Assembly: GCA_964526435.1 (NCBI GenBank)
Contig: CAZGIC010000012.1
Span: 1 to 31,702, forward strand
Length of the DNA stretch: 31,702 bases
Source: Gallispira sp964526435
GTDB taxonomy: Bacteria > Bacillota > Clostridia > Lachnospirales > CAG-274
Direction of reading: 5' to 3'
Of this stretch, positions 1 through 7,266 are shown one piece after another. A model generated the notes under the pieces. The model was given only the letters and a program-made list of their open reading frames with translations. It was not told the origin of the DNA and did not search any database. Numbering within the stretch: position 1 is the first letter of the stretch; each line of letters opens with the position of its first letter. The translations under genes were made by a program, and so were the position numbers.

Positions 1-9
1 TATGAACAA

Positions 10-795
10 TTAATCTTTACCACTCCATGGTACCAGTTTCTTTTCAATAAATTTCAATCCAAAGTCAATTATAAGACCTGTAATACCCATTATTATAATG
101 CCTACAAATATAACATCATTTCTGAACCAGTTTCCTGCATCCAGTACCATCCAGCCTATACCTGATGTTGCCGCAACCATTTCAGCCGCAACAAGTGTTG
201 TATATGCTACACCTATAGCAGTTCTTAAGCCTACAAACATATCAGGAAGGCATGAAGGAAATATTACATATCTGAATACCTGAGATTTTTTTGCACCTAC
301 AGTATATGCTGATAATATGTAATCCTGCTTAATTTTAGCAACAGCTGAAACACATGCAACATAAATCGGAGCAAAGCAGGCTAAAAACAGCAATGCTACT
401 TTTGACTCATTTCCAATTCCAAGTGCAAGTGTAAGTAAAGTATAATATGCCAGAGGTGGCAGCGGTCTGTAAAATTCAATAATCGGATCAAGTGCTGCCC
501 TTACCTTTGTACTGAAACCACTTATAAGTCCTAAAGGTATTGCTATTACAGCAGCCCAGAAAAAAGCTACAAACAATCTCTGCATACTTGCACCTATGTG
601 CTGAAGCAATGTATGTCCCTTATATCCGTTTGTGCACACCTCTATAAAGGCGGACCATGTTTGTTCCGGTGTCGGTATAAGTTTTTCATTAGCCCAGCCC
701 ATATGGGTAGCTACCCACCAAAGCAAAAGTATTACTACTACCGTTGCAATTGATATAGTTTTTTCAATAGGGATCTTACCCTTTTTTTTGACCAT
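10..795 (-). CDS. ABC transporter permease, TauC/SsuC (NitT/TauT) family
   Basis: This is the membrane subunit of a substrate-importing ABC transporter. The 261-residue protein has about six hydrophobic segments. Its C-terminal half carries the EAA loop that docks the ATPase (AYTVGAKKSQVFRYVIFP, about residues 165-182), followed by the SGIGWMVLDAGN segment typical of SsuC/TauC permeases for sulfonates, taurine, nitrate or thiamine precursors. The start is ATG with GGATG upstream. It is the last gene seen in a minus-strand run of aminotransferase, dehydrogenase and two P-II genes, separated from them by a hairpin at 824-856. The ATPase and binding protein are not in the window and are expected to its left. 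Taurine as substrate is inferred from the neighbouring enzymes; other organic nitrogen or sulfonate compounds are possible. Confidence 0.88.
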   Translation of the reverse strand: MVKKKGKIPIEKTISIATVVVILLLWWVATHMGWANEKLIPTPEQTWSAFIEVCTNGYKGHTLLQHIGASMQRLFVAFFWAAVIAIPLGLISGFSTKVRAALDPIIEFYRPLPPLAYYTLLTLALGIGNESKVALLFLACFAPIYVACVSAVAKIKQDYILSAYTVGAKKSQVFRYVIFPSCLPDMFVGLRTAIGVAYTTLVAAEMVAATSGIGWMVLDAGNWFRNDVIFVGIIIMGITGLIIDFGLKFIEKKLVPWSGKD

Positions 796-823
796 AGTTA
801 TTACATCCTTTCATTTATAAATA

Positions 824-856
824 AAGGGTGCATCAGAAAAAAACTGAAGCACCCTT
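824..856 (-). terminator. Hairpin between the second P-II gene and the permease gene
   Basis: AAGGGTGC at 824-831 pairs with GCACCCTT at 849-856. One A/A mismatch then leads into a TCAG/CTGA extension around a 7-nt loop. On the minus strand the stem is followed by a T-rich but interrupted tract. It could be a weak terminator or attenuator that lowers permease expression relative to the upstream enzymes, or an mRNA-stabilising stem. The permease start lies about 30 bp downstream, so some read-through is expected. Confidence 0.55.
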
Positions 857-874
857 GCCATACAAAATCAATAT

Positions 875-1207
875 TTAATTTATATCCAGCTTACCTTTTC
901 TAACACTATATGTGCTGTATACAGGAGAAACAAATATCTTGCCATCACCCGGTTCCCCGGTATGATTTACCTCCATAATTTTTCTAACAACCTCATCTGC
1001 TTTATTTTCTTCAACAATAATTATAAAAAATCTTTTTGAAATGAGTTTTGTTTTTATTAATGAGCCGTCATTAAGGTGTATTTTAACATTTTTTTTGCCT
1101 CTGCCCATTACTTTTTGACAAGTATATCCGGGGCATCCTGCTTCTATAAGTGCACGTTTTGTTGCCTGTGTTTTATTGGGGCGAACTATTGCTATAATTT
1201 CAACCAT
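875..1207 (-). CDS. P-II family nitrogen regulator, NifI2-like
   Basis: P-II proteins are trimeric sensors of 2-oxoglutarate and ATP/ADP that bind and regulate target proteins. This 110-residue copy starts MVEIIAIVRPNK and has the P-II C-terminal signature TGEPGDGKIFV (about residues 83-93). Its T-loop region (GRGKKNVKIHLNDGSLIKTKLISKRF) resembles NifI2 more than GlnB or GlnK. The ATG at 1207 was chosen because a GGGAGGG ribosome binding site sits just upstream; an in-frame ATG at 1222 would make that site coding. It lies 14 bp after the NifI1-like gene. NifI1/NifI2 pairs normally sit inside nitrogenase operons and shut nitrogenase off when nitrogen is plentiful, but no nif gene is visible here. 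The target is unknown; the adjacent transporter is a reasonable guess. Confidence 0.87.
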   Translation of the reverse strand: MVEIIAIVRPNKTQATKRALIEAGCPGYTCQKVMGRGKKNVKIHLNDGSLIKTKLISKRFFIIIVEENKADEVVRKIMEVNHTGEPGDGKIFVSPVYSTYSVRKGKLDIN

Positions 1208-1221
1208 AATAATCCCTCCCA

Positions 1222-1545
1222 TTACAGACCTTCAGACATAGAACTGATAGTATAAGCTTTATCTATTGATGTTACGAAAATTCTGCCATCACCATAATTT
1301 CCGGAACCTGTTTTTGCATTTTCTGTAATAATGTTTACAATGGTTTCAACATTTTCATCTTCAGCTACTATAATGAGCATTTCCTTTGGAAGTTCGTCAT
1401 AAAAAACTTCGCCAATTTTTATACCCATTTGTTTACCTCTTCCGTAAACCTCAGCTTTTGTTACTGAAGGGAATCCTTCTTCTAAAAGTGCTGAAAGAAC
1501 ATCATCTGTTTTTTCCGGTCTTATAATTGCCCTTATCATTTTCAT
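1222..1545 (-). CDS. P-II family nitrogen regulator, NifI1-like
   Basis: This 107-residue P-II protein is the first of a pair. It starts MKMIRAIIRPEK, has a NifI1-type T-loop (GRGKQMGIKIGEVFYDELPKEML, residues 35-57, with Tyr49 near the loop tip) and ends with TGSGNYGDGRIFV (residues 79-91). The start at 1545 is preferred because AGGAAG lies 8 nt upstream; an in-frame GTG at 1554 overlaps that site. It begins 12 bp after the dehydrogenase stop codon, so it is almost certainly on the same mRNA as the aminotransferase and dehydrogenase. NifI1 and NifI2 are known to act together as a hetero-oligomer. The pairing here suggests the same, with a non-nitrogenase target. Confidence 0.87.
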   Translation of the reverse strand: MKMIRAIIRPEKTDDVLSALLEEGFPSVTKAEVYGRGKQMGIKIGEVFYDELPKEMLIIVAEDENVETIVNIITENAKTGSGNYGDGRIFVTSIDKAYTISSMSEGL

Positions 1546-1557
1546 CAAAATCACTTC

Positions 1558-2676
1558 CTATCTGAATAAATTATACATTTCATAAAGCATGCTGTCAGTT
1601 ATTTCAACAGGATTATTAAGAAGATTTGGATGTCTGCTTATTGCAACAAGCTCATCAATATCTTTGTCGCTTAAATTAAATTCCTTTAAATCACATCTCA
1701 TTCCCATTTCCTTTTTTAATTCAAATATCCTGTCAGCCATTTTATCAGCATTTTCAAATCCAAGTTTTTTGGCAAATTCCTGAACTCTGCCACCCTCCGC
1801 ATCTTTATTTATTCTTGCAAAATAATCAAGAGTAAGGGCACAGGCTTCACCATGTGGTATATGATATATGTTGGTAAGAGGGAAACTGCATGCATGAGAT
1901 GAAGTTGTCTTTGGCAATGTAAATGCAAGACCTGCAATTACAGATGCCTCTGCCATTTTCTCTCTTGCTTCTGCATTTTCAGGCTCATAATATGCCTTTA
2001 ACATATATTCAAAAACTATACCTGCCGCATGTAAAGCACAAGCGTCACACACAGGCTGGTGTCCTTTGCTCCAAAATCCCTCTATTGCATGACAGAGGAC
2101 ATCCATTCCGGTATTAGCCGTTATTGACGGCGGTACTGAATATGTAAGCTCAGGATCTACAAGTGCATATTCGGGATAAAAATTATCACACACTATTGGA
2201 GCTTTCTTGCCTTTTTCCCTGTCAGTCAGCACAGCAACACAAGTTACCTCACTTCCTGTACCTGATGTAGTCGGTACAGCAATAAGAGGAATATGAGTAT
2301 CAGGAAGCACTTTACCTGTACCGTGATATGTACTTATTGGCTCATTTACTGTAGATATTGTAGCTGCGGCTTTTGCACAGTCCATTACTGAACCTCCCCC
2401 TGCAGCCACTACAAAGTCACACTTATTTTTTCTGATTTCCTCAGCACACTTATCTGTTTCTGTTACATCAGGATTTGGTGAAATATCTGAATACACAATA
2501 TTTACTGTATTATTTGACATTTCTATAATTTTATCGGCAATACCATTTTCAATCAAATGTTTTGATGTAACAAGTATACCTTTTTTACCATTTATTTTTT
2601 GAATTAAATTATATATTTCATTTATTCTGCCATTTCCAAAAACAATTGAAACCGGCTGCTCATAATCCCAATTCAT
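1558..2676 (-). CDS. Iron-type (metal-dependent) alcohol dehydrogenase, probable sulfoacetaldehyde reductase
   Basis: This 372-residue group III metal-dependent alcohol dehydrogenase has the nucleotide-binding loop GGGSVMD (residues 93-99) and the family metal ligands Asp192, His196, His261 and His275. The ATG at 2676 has AGGGTGG just upstream; a further in-frame codon at 2709 would overlap the aminotransferase and can be set aside. It lies 10 bp after the aminotransferase stop. In taurine-using anaerobes the equivalent enzymes (SarD of Bilophila, TauF of Bifidobacterium) reduce sulfoacetaldehyde to isethionate, and the context suggests that role. The sequence alone cannot exclude 4-hydroxybutyrate dehydrogenase (with a GABA aminotransferase) or 3-hydroxypropionate formation from beta-alanine. 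Confidence 0.88.
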   Translation of the reverse strand: MNWDYEQPVSIVFGNGRINEIYNLIQKINGKKGILVTSKHLIENGIADKIIEMSNNTVNIVYSDISPNPDVTETDKCAEEIRKNKCDFVVAAGGGSVMDCAKAAATISTVNEPISTYHGTGKVLPDTHIPLIAVPTTSGTGSEVTCVAVLTDREKGKKAPIVCDNFYPEYALVDPELTYSVPPSITANTGMDVLCHAIEGFWSKGHQPVCDACALHAAGIVFEYMLKAYYEPENAEAREKMAEASVIAGLAFTLPKTTSSHACSFPLTNIYHIPHGEACALTLDYFARINKDAEGGRVQEFAKKLGFENADKMADRIFELKKEMGMRCDLKEFNLSDKDIDELVAISRHPNLLNNPVEITDSMLYEMYNLFR

Positions 2677-2686
2677 AAAACCACCC

Positions 2687-4027
2687 TTAATCGCAATAAG
2701 TTTCGTCAACCCAAGTCAATACTTCATCAAGCACAGGAAGCCATTCTTCAAGTTCTTCCTTAGTAATGATAAGAGGCGGACAAACATTAATATTATTTTC
2801 TCTGCCGAATGTTGAAAATCCTCTCTTTTTAAGTTCAGCCATTATACTAGGAATTATAGGAGATTTTTCGCCATATTCAACCATAGGTATTCTCTTTTCC
2901 TTATCCTTTACAACTTCAAGTGCGGCAAAAAGACCTATACATCTTGCTTCTCCTATGCACTTATGCTTTTCAACCATTTTGTTGAGATAATCAGATAAAA
3001 TCTTTCCCATTTCAACAACATGCTCACAAATATTATTTTCAATATAATAATCAACTGCTGCACAGCCTGCTGCACAAGCAAGAGTATGTCCGCTGTAAGT
3101 CAATCCACACTGAAGAACATTTTCTTCAAAATATTTGGATACCTTTTCATTTACTATTACTCCGCCAAGCTGAACATATCCGCATGTTACACCTTTTGCA
3201 AATGTAATCATATCAGGCTTAATATCGTAATTCTGCCAGCAGAACATCTTTCCTGTTCTACCGAAGCCTGCCATTACTTCATCACAAATCATTAATATAC
3301 CATACTTGTCACATATAGCCCTTACGCCTTCCATATATCCATCTGGAGGAATAATAACACCGTTTGCACCAACAATACTTTCCATAAGAATTGCGGCAAC
3401 ATTTTCAGTACCTTCATAGTGAAGCTGAGTTTCAAGATCTTTTAAATACTTTTCTGTACACTCCTTGTCATCAACGCCTCTTGTATATCCATCCTGATAC
3501 ATATGTGGATTCATAAATTTCACAAAACCGTTTGCTCCGCCTATTTCTGCTGCAAATCTTCTCCAGTCACCTGATGCATTTGAAGCACCAAGTGTAGCTC
3601 CGTGATAGCTTCTGTAACAACTGAATATCTTACTTCTTCCTGTTACCATTCTTGCCATTTTAATAGCATTTTCGTTAGATTCAGCTCCGCCATTTGTAAA
3701 AAATACTCTTTTATATGTATCTGCACCTGCAATATCAACTAATTTTTTTGCAAGCAATGACTTTGGTTCAGTTGCATAAGCCGGAGCCATAAAACACATT
3801 TTATCAGCCTGCTCCTTTATTGCATCTACTATTGCTTTGTTTTGATGCCCAAGATTGGAGCATACAAGAAGAGATGACATATCTGCATATTTTTTTCCAT
3901 CATAATCCCAGAAATAAATACCTTCTGCCTTTTCAACTGGAATAGCCGGAGCACCTGATTTACTCCATGACTGCATTACATACTGCTGATGCATTTTTGT
4001 TACCTGTTCACCACTTAATTTAGACAT
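2687..4027 (-). CDS. Class III omega-aminotransferase, probable taurine aminotransferase
   Basis: This PLP-dependent aminotransferase of 446 residues is full length for class III. It shows FTNGGAESNENAIKMAR (about residues 110-126) for PLP phosphate binding, the CDEVMAGFGRTG motif with Asp249 contacting the pyridine ring, and the PLP Schiff-base lysine Lys278 in FAKGVTCGY. The start is ATG with AGGAGG at ideal spacing. It is the first gene of the operon and is preceded by a clear promoter. With the downstream dehydrogenase and TauC-like permease, the best reading is taurine plus pyruvate or 2-oxoglutarate giving sulfoacetaldehyde plus alanine or glutamate (Tpa or Toa type). The amino acceptor cannot be told from sequence. 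GABA or beta-alanine aminotransferase is the main alternative. Confidence 0.87.
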   Translation of the reverse strand: MSKLSGEQVTKMHQQYVMQSWSKSGAPAIPVEKAEGIYFWDYDGKKYADMSSLLVCSNLGHQNKAIVDAIKEQADKMCFMAPAYATEPKSLLAKKLVDIAGADTYKRVFFTNGGAESNENAIKMARMVTGRSKIFSCYRSYHGATLGASNASGDWRRFAAEIGGANGFVKFMNPHMYQDGYTRGVDDKECTEKYLKDLETQLHYEGTENVAAILMESIVGANGVIIPPDGYMEGVRAICDKYGILMICDEVMAGFGRTGKMFCWQNYDIKPDMITFAKGVTCGYVQLGGVIVNEKVSKYFEENVLQCGLTYSGHTLACAAGCAAVDYYIENNICEHVVEMGKILSDYLNKMVEKHKCIGEARCIGLFAALEVVKDKEKRIPMVEYGEKSPIIPSIMAELKKRGFSTFGRENNINVCPPLIITKEELEEWLPVLDEVLTWVDETYCD

Positions 4028-4074
4028 ATATTAAACCTCCTGTGTAATTTATTTTAACTTCAAGCTTGTAACAA

Positions 4075-4103
4075 ATTATACTCCCTTAAATTATTCACTG
4101 CAA
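4075..4103 (-). promoter_or_regulatory. Sigma-A-type promoter of the aminotransferase operon
   Basis: On the minus strand a perfect -10 TATAAT (4075-4080) lies exactly 17 bp after a half-consensus -35 TTGCAG (4098-4103). The expected start is near 4068, about 40 nt before the aminotransferase ATG. A strong -10 with a poor -35 fits a promoter that needs an activator. Confidence 0.6.
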
Positions 4104-4122
4104 TGTATATAAATCTAAAGAT

Positions 4123-4142
4123 TTTTGTGCATATGCACAAAA
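4123..4142. promoter_or_regulatory. Perfect 20-bp palindrome, candidate activator operator
   Basis: The half-site TTTTGTGCAT is followed directly by its exact reverse complement. The centre (between 4132 and 4133) is about 64 bp upstream of the predicted transcription start, a classic position for an activator dimer. The adjacent pucR-like gene is the most likely source of the binding protein; the LysR protein is the alternative. With no loop it is unlikely to act as an RNA hairpin. Confidence 0.55.
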
Positions 4143-4186
4143 TGACACTGCCAAATTCTCTGTTGATTTATTTGACAGTGTCATTT
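4140..4186 (-). terminator. Terminator-like hairpin after the PucR gene
   Basis: An 11-bp perfect stem (4140-4150 with 4176-4186; CAGTGTCATTT arm) is extended by four more pairs after one mismatch. It starts about 19 bp after the pucR-like stop codon. On the minus strand it is followed by only about four T residues, so termination may be incomplete. It separates the regulator genes from the enzyme operon and touches the palindrome at 4123-4142. Confidence 0.55.
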
Positions 4187-4204
4187 CTTTATTAAATATA
4201 TATT

Positions 4205-5380
4205 TTATAGCATTTCTTTAAGTTTAAGTGCTATAAGAAGCTCTGTTTTAGTATAAAAATCATTTAAATCACATCCTAAAATGCTTTGTATCTTACCCAG
4301 TTTATAATTAACAGTGTTCCTGTGCACAAAAAGTCTGTCAGCCGTTTCTTTAACAGAAGAGTTGCAGTCAAAATACACACCGAGAAAATCCGTAAAATCT
4401 GTGCCGTTAAGCATATCATAGTTTACTAGAGGCTCCAAAATATCACTGTAATACTCATTCATAATTTCCGTATCATCCATAGCAAGGAATATTTTTGAAA
4501 ATCCCATACTTCTATATGACATAATTTCATTGCAGCAATGTTTCTTTTTCTGAAGTTCCACAACTTTATGGGCAATTTTATAGGTTTTATATATACATCT
4601 TACACTTTTTGTGTTTCTTCCTATGCCTATATATGTTTTTATTCCACTATCATTTTGAATGATATATCTGTGCTTTATGTTCTCCATTATTTCATAAACA
4701 TTGCTGTCAGTTTCGTTTACAAATAATACAGCCACCTGGTTTACCATTTGAAATACTATGGCGTGCACATCATAAAATACAAGACTGTTTTCAATATTTT
4801 TACATACCCTATCTGCTATTTCATTTACATCTTCATCTGTTTCACTTACATATTCGGCAAGTGCCATACAATATGACCATTCCTGCATAAATCCATACTT
4901 TTCAAGTATTGGTATATACAGTTTATAATTTTCAGAATTATATATTGCATTTTGTACAGCCACAGATATTTCCATATTTTTTTGGTCATATTTATTTATC
5001 TCTTCAGCACATATTCTCATTGTCCTGCCAATGTAAATCTGCCATGGAACCTCAAATAAAGGAAATTTCCTTTCATTGCAAAATTTTAAAATCTCGTCAG
5101 GTATACTTTCAATATATGGACCAATATTTATTACAAGACCGCTTGCTCCGCTCCCATATATTTCTTTTACAAGATTTATCAAATCCTCATTATTTTTAAT
5201 TGCTATACCCGTTGTAAAAATAAGTTCATTTCCTTCAAGAAAAGAAGTCAATTCATTAACTTCAACTATATGAACCCATCTTACCACATTATTGAGTCCT
5301 GCTTCTCCTGCCACAAGCTCAATCTGCTGCCCGTCTATTGATTTTATTTTATTGTAAATATTTTTTAAGGTAACTGCCAT
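4205..5380 (-). CDS. PucR family transcriptional regulator
   Basis: This 391-residue protein has the two-part PucR layout. The N-terminal PucR domain (about residues 1-125) carries the LVAGEAGLNNVVRWVHIVE and NELIFTTG segments. A C-terminal helix-turn-helix (about residues 340-390) carries the VHRNTVNYKLGKIQSILG motif. PucR-family proteins usually activate purine, amino acid or amine catabolic genes in response to nitrogen sources. Its gene sits immediately upstream of the aminotransferase operon on the same strand and 27 bp after the LysR gene, making it the prime candidate for the operon's specific activator. The start is ATG with AGGTGAT upstream. The inducer is unknown; taurine is a guess from context. 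Confidence 0.9.
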   Translation of the reverse strand: MAVTLKNIYNKIKSIDGQQIELVAGEAGLNNVVRWVHIVEVNELTSFLEGNELIFTTGIAIKNNEDLINLVKEIYGSGASGLVINIGPYIESIPDEILKFCNERKFPLFEVPWQIYIGRTMRICAEEINKYDQKNMEISVAVQNAIYNSENYKLYIPILEKYGFMQEWSYCMALAEYVSETDEDVNEIADRVCKNIENSLVFYDVHAIVFQMVNQVAVLFVNETDSNVYEIMENIKHRYIIQNDSGIKTYIGIGRNTKSVRCIYKTYKIAHKVVELQKKKHCCNEIMSYRSMGFSKIFLAMDDTEIMNEYYSDILEPLVNYDMLNGTDFTDFLGVYFDCNSSVKETADRLFVHRNTVNYKLGKIQSILGCDLNDFYTKTELLIALKLKEML

Positions 5381-5407
5381 TTAATCACCTGCCGTTATTA
5401 TAATTTT

Positions 5408-6310
5408 TTAATTATTAAAATAATACCCTTTTTCTTTAATAATATCAATAAAAGTTTTCACAGTTTCTGAAGGATGTTTTGCATATATAATCCCATAAGG
5501 CATTTCATAATCCCATTCCATAGGAATTGTAACAATTGATGGATGAACATCATTCCAGATATCCAGAGTTTCCATAATATAACCTGTTTGTTCACATTCG
5601 TTAAACACATTTGTATCATAAAAATCAGGAATATCAAAAATTGAAATCTTAGTATGTTTATTTTCAATTTCATCTCTCATTTTGTTTAAAACAGGAGAGT
5701 CGCCTCTTTTTACCAGCATAAAGATTTCCCCGTCTAAGTCATTCCATTGCAAAATTTCTTTTTTGGAAAGCTTATGTTTTCGCGGAACCGCAATACAGCA
5801 TTTGACCATTCTTAACTGAAGTATATTGTATCTTTCCTTCCATGTAAGAGAATCACATGGACCAACAAAACAATCTATTTTATTGCCAAGAGAATCAAGC
5901 ATATCTTTCATACTTGCAGGATTATCATCAAACGGCACAATATGTATTGTAACAGGCAATGTCCCCTTATCTATTTCCGACCACAAATCCACAAGCATTT
6001 TACAGGGACGCAGAATTGAAGTTCCTACTCTTATTGTCTGTTGTTCATTCTTTGCAATCTGCCGTGCTTTTTCTATTGCCTGTTCTGATTGCCGTATAAT
6101 TTTTTTTGCATCTTTAAAAACAGAATGTCCTGCAGCAGTAAGCTGTGTCCCCTGATTAGTTCGTTCAATCAGTTTAACACCAACTATTGTTTCCAGTTTA
6201 TTTATCTGATTCATAACCGAAGCAGGTGTTATATAAAGCTCCTTAGATGCTTTCATAAAACTTCCCTGCTCTGCAACTGTAATAAATGTAATAAGTTCCC
6301 GACTATACAT
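5408..6310 (-). CDS. LysR family transcriptional regulator
   Basis: This 300-residue protein has a winged helix-turn-helix at residues 1-60 (FITVAEQGSFMKASKELYITPASVMNQINKLE) and a periplasmic-binding-like effector domain from about residue 88. It is full length for the family. The ribosome binding site is weak (GGGTTGATG region). The gene reads toward the PucR gene 27 bp away, so the two regulators may share an mRNA. It is also divergent from the SDR-MATE pair, and LysR proteins often regulate divergent neighbours. Which of the two targets it controls cannot be decided from the sequence. Confidence 0.9.
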   Translation of the reverse strand: MYSRELITFITVAEQGSFMKASKELYITPASVMNQINKLETIVGVKLIERTNQGTQLTAAGHSVFKDAKKIIRQSEQAIEKARQIAKNEQQTIRVGTSILRPCKMLVDLWSEIDKGTLPVTIHIVPFDDNPASMKDMLDSLGNKIDCFVGPCDSLTWKERYNILQLRMVKCCIAVPRKHKLSKKEILQWNDLDGEIFMLVKRGDSPVLNKMRDEIENKHTKISIFDIPDFYDTNVFNECEQTGYIMETLDIWNDVHPSIVTIPMEWDYEMPYGIIYAKHPSETVKTFIDIIKEKGYYFNN

Positions 6311-6343
6311 AGCATCAACCCGCTTTTAGTTTTTCTAAAAACC

Positions 6344-6373
6344 ATTTTAACATATTGGTATCTTCTGTGTCAA
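6344..6373 (-). promoter_or_regulatory. Promoter of the LysR gene
   Basis: On the minus strand a perfect -35 TTGACA (6368-6373) is followed after 18 bp by -10 TAAAAT (6344-6349). An ATTG (6354-6357)/CAAT (6371-6374) inverted repeat overlaps the promoter and could be an autoregulatory LysR site, but it is short. Confidence 0.55.
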
Positions 6374-6374
6374 T

Positions 6375-6609
6375 TGATTTTCTATTATAATAAAAACAGA
6401 ACAATTAGGAATCAGGCACAGCCTTTTTAGATAGTGATAAAATACAGACAGTTACTTGGTATCCTACCTATGAACATAATTCAGGCTGAAAAAACCGAAG
6501 AGAAATTTTAGGAAAAAATAAAATAAAAGAAGCTCATAAGCTTGGTGAATCATTATAAATTTTTTAATAAAGCATTTTTACAACAATAAATTAACTTTGA
6601 AAGGATGAT
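6375..6609. other. AT-rich intergenic region between the LysR and SDR genes
   Basis: With the LysR promoter this makes up a gap of about 300 bp. It holds only very short open frames (for example 13 codons from 6471) with no homology I recognise. No convincing promoter for the SDR-MATE pair stands out; TAAAAT near 6439-6444 is a possible -10 without a good -35. A GAAAGGATG ribosome binding site precedes the SDR start. Confidence 0.5.
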
Positions 6610-7266
6610 ATGATTATGAAAAAAACAATCTTTGTACTTGGAGCAGGCAACGGATGTGGAAACAGAGTAGCCGAAAAATTCGGAAATAACGGTTTCAGAG
6701 TAATTCTAATGGCAAGAAATGCAGAACATCTTGCAGCTTATGAAAATGAATTCAAGGAAAAAGGGATAGAGGTTTATACAAAAGTAACAGATGCCTCTAA
6801 ACCTTATTCCGTAACAAAGACCTTTGATGAGTTAAAGGCACAATTTGGCACTCCTGATGTGCTTTTCTACAATGTCGGCATTACCACTCCCGATTCAGAA
6901 CTTGAAACAGATAAAGATGTAAACCTTCTTATGAACCGTTATATGGTTGATGTAGCAGGTGCATATCATGCAATTCAGCAGGTACTTAGCAAAGAATTTG
7001 CTCAAAAGAAAGGAGCAATTCTTGTAACCGGCGGCGGTCTGGCAATGTATCCAATGTATGAATATCTTCCTTTATCCATGGATAAAGCAGCCCTCAGAGC
7101 AATGTGTATAGGTTTACATACTGAGTTAAAAAAGCAGGGTATATTTGTCGGAACCGTTACAGTTACCGGCATCATTGCCCCCGGGGAAGCCTGTGATCCT
7201 GTACTGCTTGCAGAAGATTTTTGGAAACTCTATACAGAACGTAAGGAGTGTGAAATCATACACTAA
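6610..7266 (+). CDS. Degenerate SDR-fold (Rossmann) protein
   Basis: This 218-residue protein has the N-terminal nucleotide-binding motif of short-chain dehydrogenases (VLGAGNGCGN, residues 9-18; ARN at 35-37) and an NAG-like YNVG (87-90). The catalytic part is altered. The usual Y-x-x-x-K reads LSMDK, so the Tyr position is Leu155 while Lys159 remains. The usual catalytic serine region reads VTGGGLA (139-145). It probably binds NAD(P) but may not be a normal oxidoreductase. The ATG at 6610 has AAGG 5 nt upstream; ATG 6616 is nearly as good. Its stop overlaps the start of the MATE gene by one base, so the two are translationally coupled. The substrate is unknown. Confidence 0.75.
   Translation: MIMKKTIFVLGAGNGCGNRVAEKFGNNGFRVILMARNAEHLAAYENEFKEKGIEVYTKVTDASKPYSVTKTFDELKAQFGTPDVLFYNVGITTPDSELETDKDVNLLMNRYMVDVAGAYHAIQQVLSKEFAQKKGAILVTGGGLAMYPMYEYLPLSMDKAALRAMCIGLHTELKKQGIFVGTVTVTGIIAPGEACDPVLLAEDFWKLYTERKECEIIH

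Noticed and set aside
4123..4142. Palindrome read as an RNA terminator
   Set aside because: It has no loop sequence and no T tract; it fits a DNA operator better.
6471..6512. 13-codon open frame between the LysR and SDR genes
   Set aside because: No ribosome site and no recognisable sequence; short frames like this are expected by chance in AT-rich DNA.
6610..7266. SDR protein as an IsfD-type sulfoacetaldehyde reductase belonging to the taurine genes
   Set aside because: It lacks the SDR catalytic Tyr and Ser, lies on the opposite strand beyond the LysR gene and is coupled to a MATE pump; the Fe-type dehydrogenase fits better.
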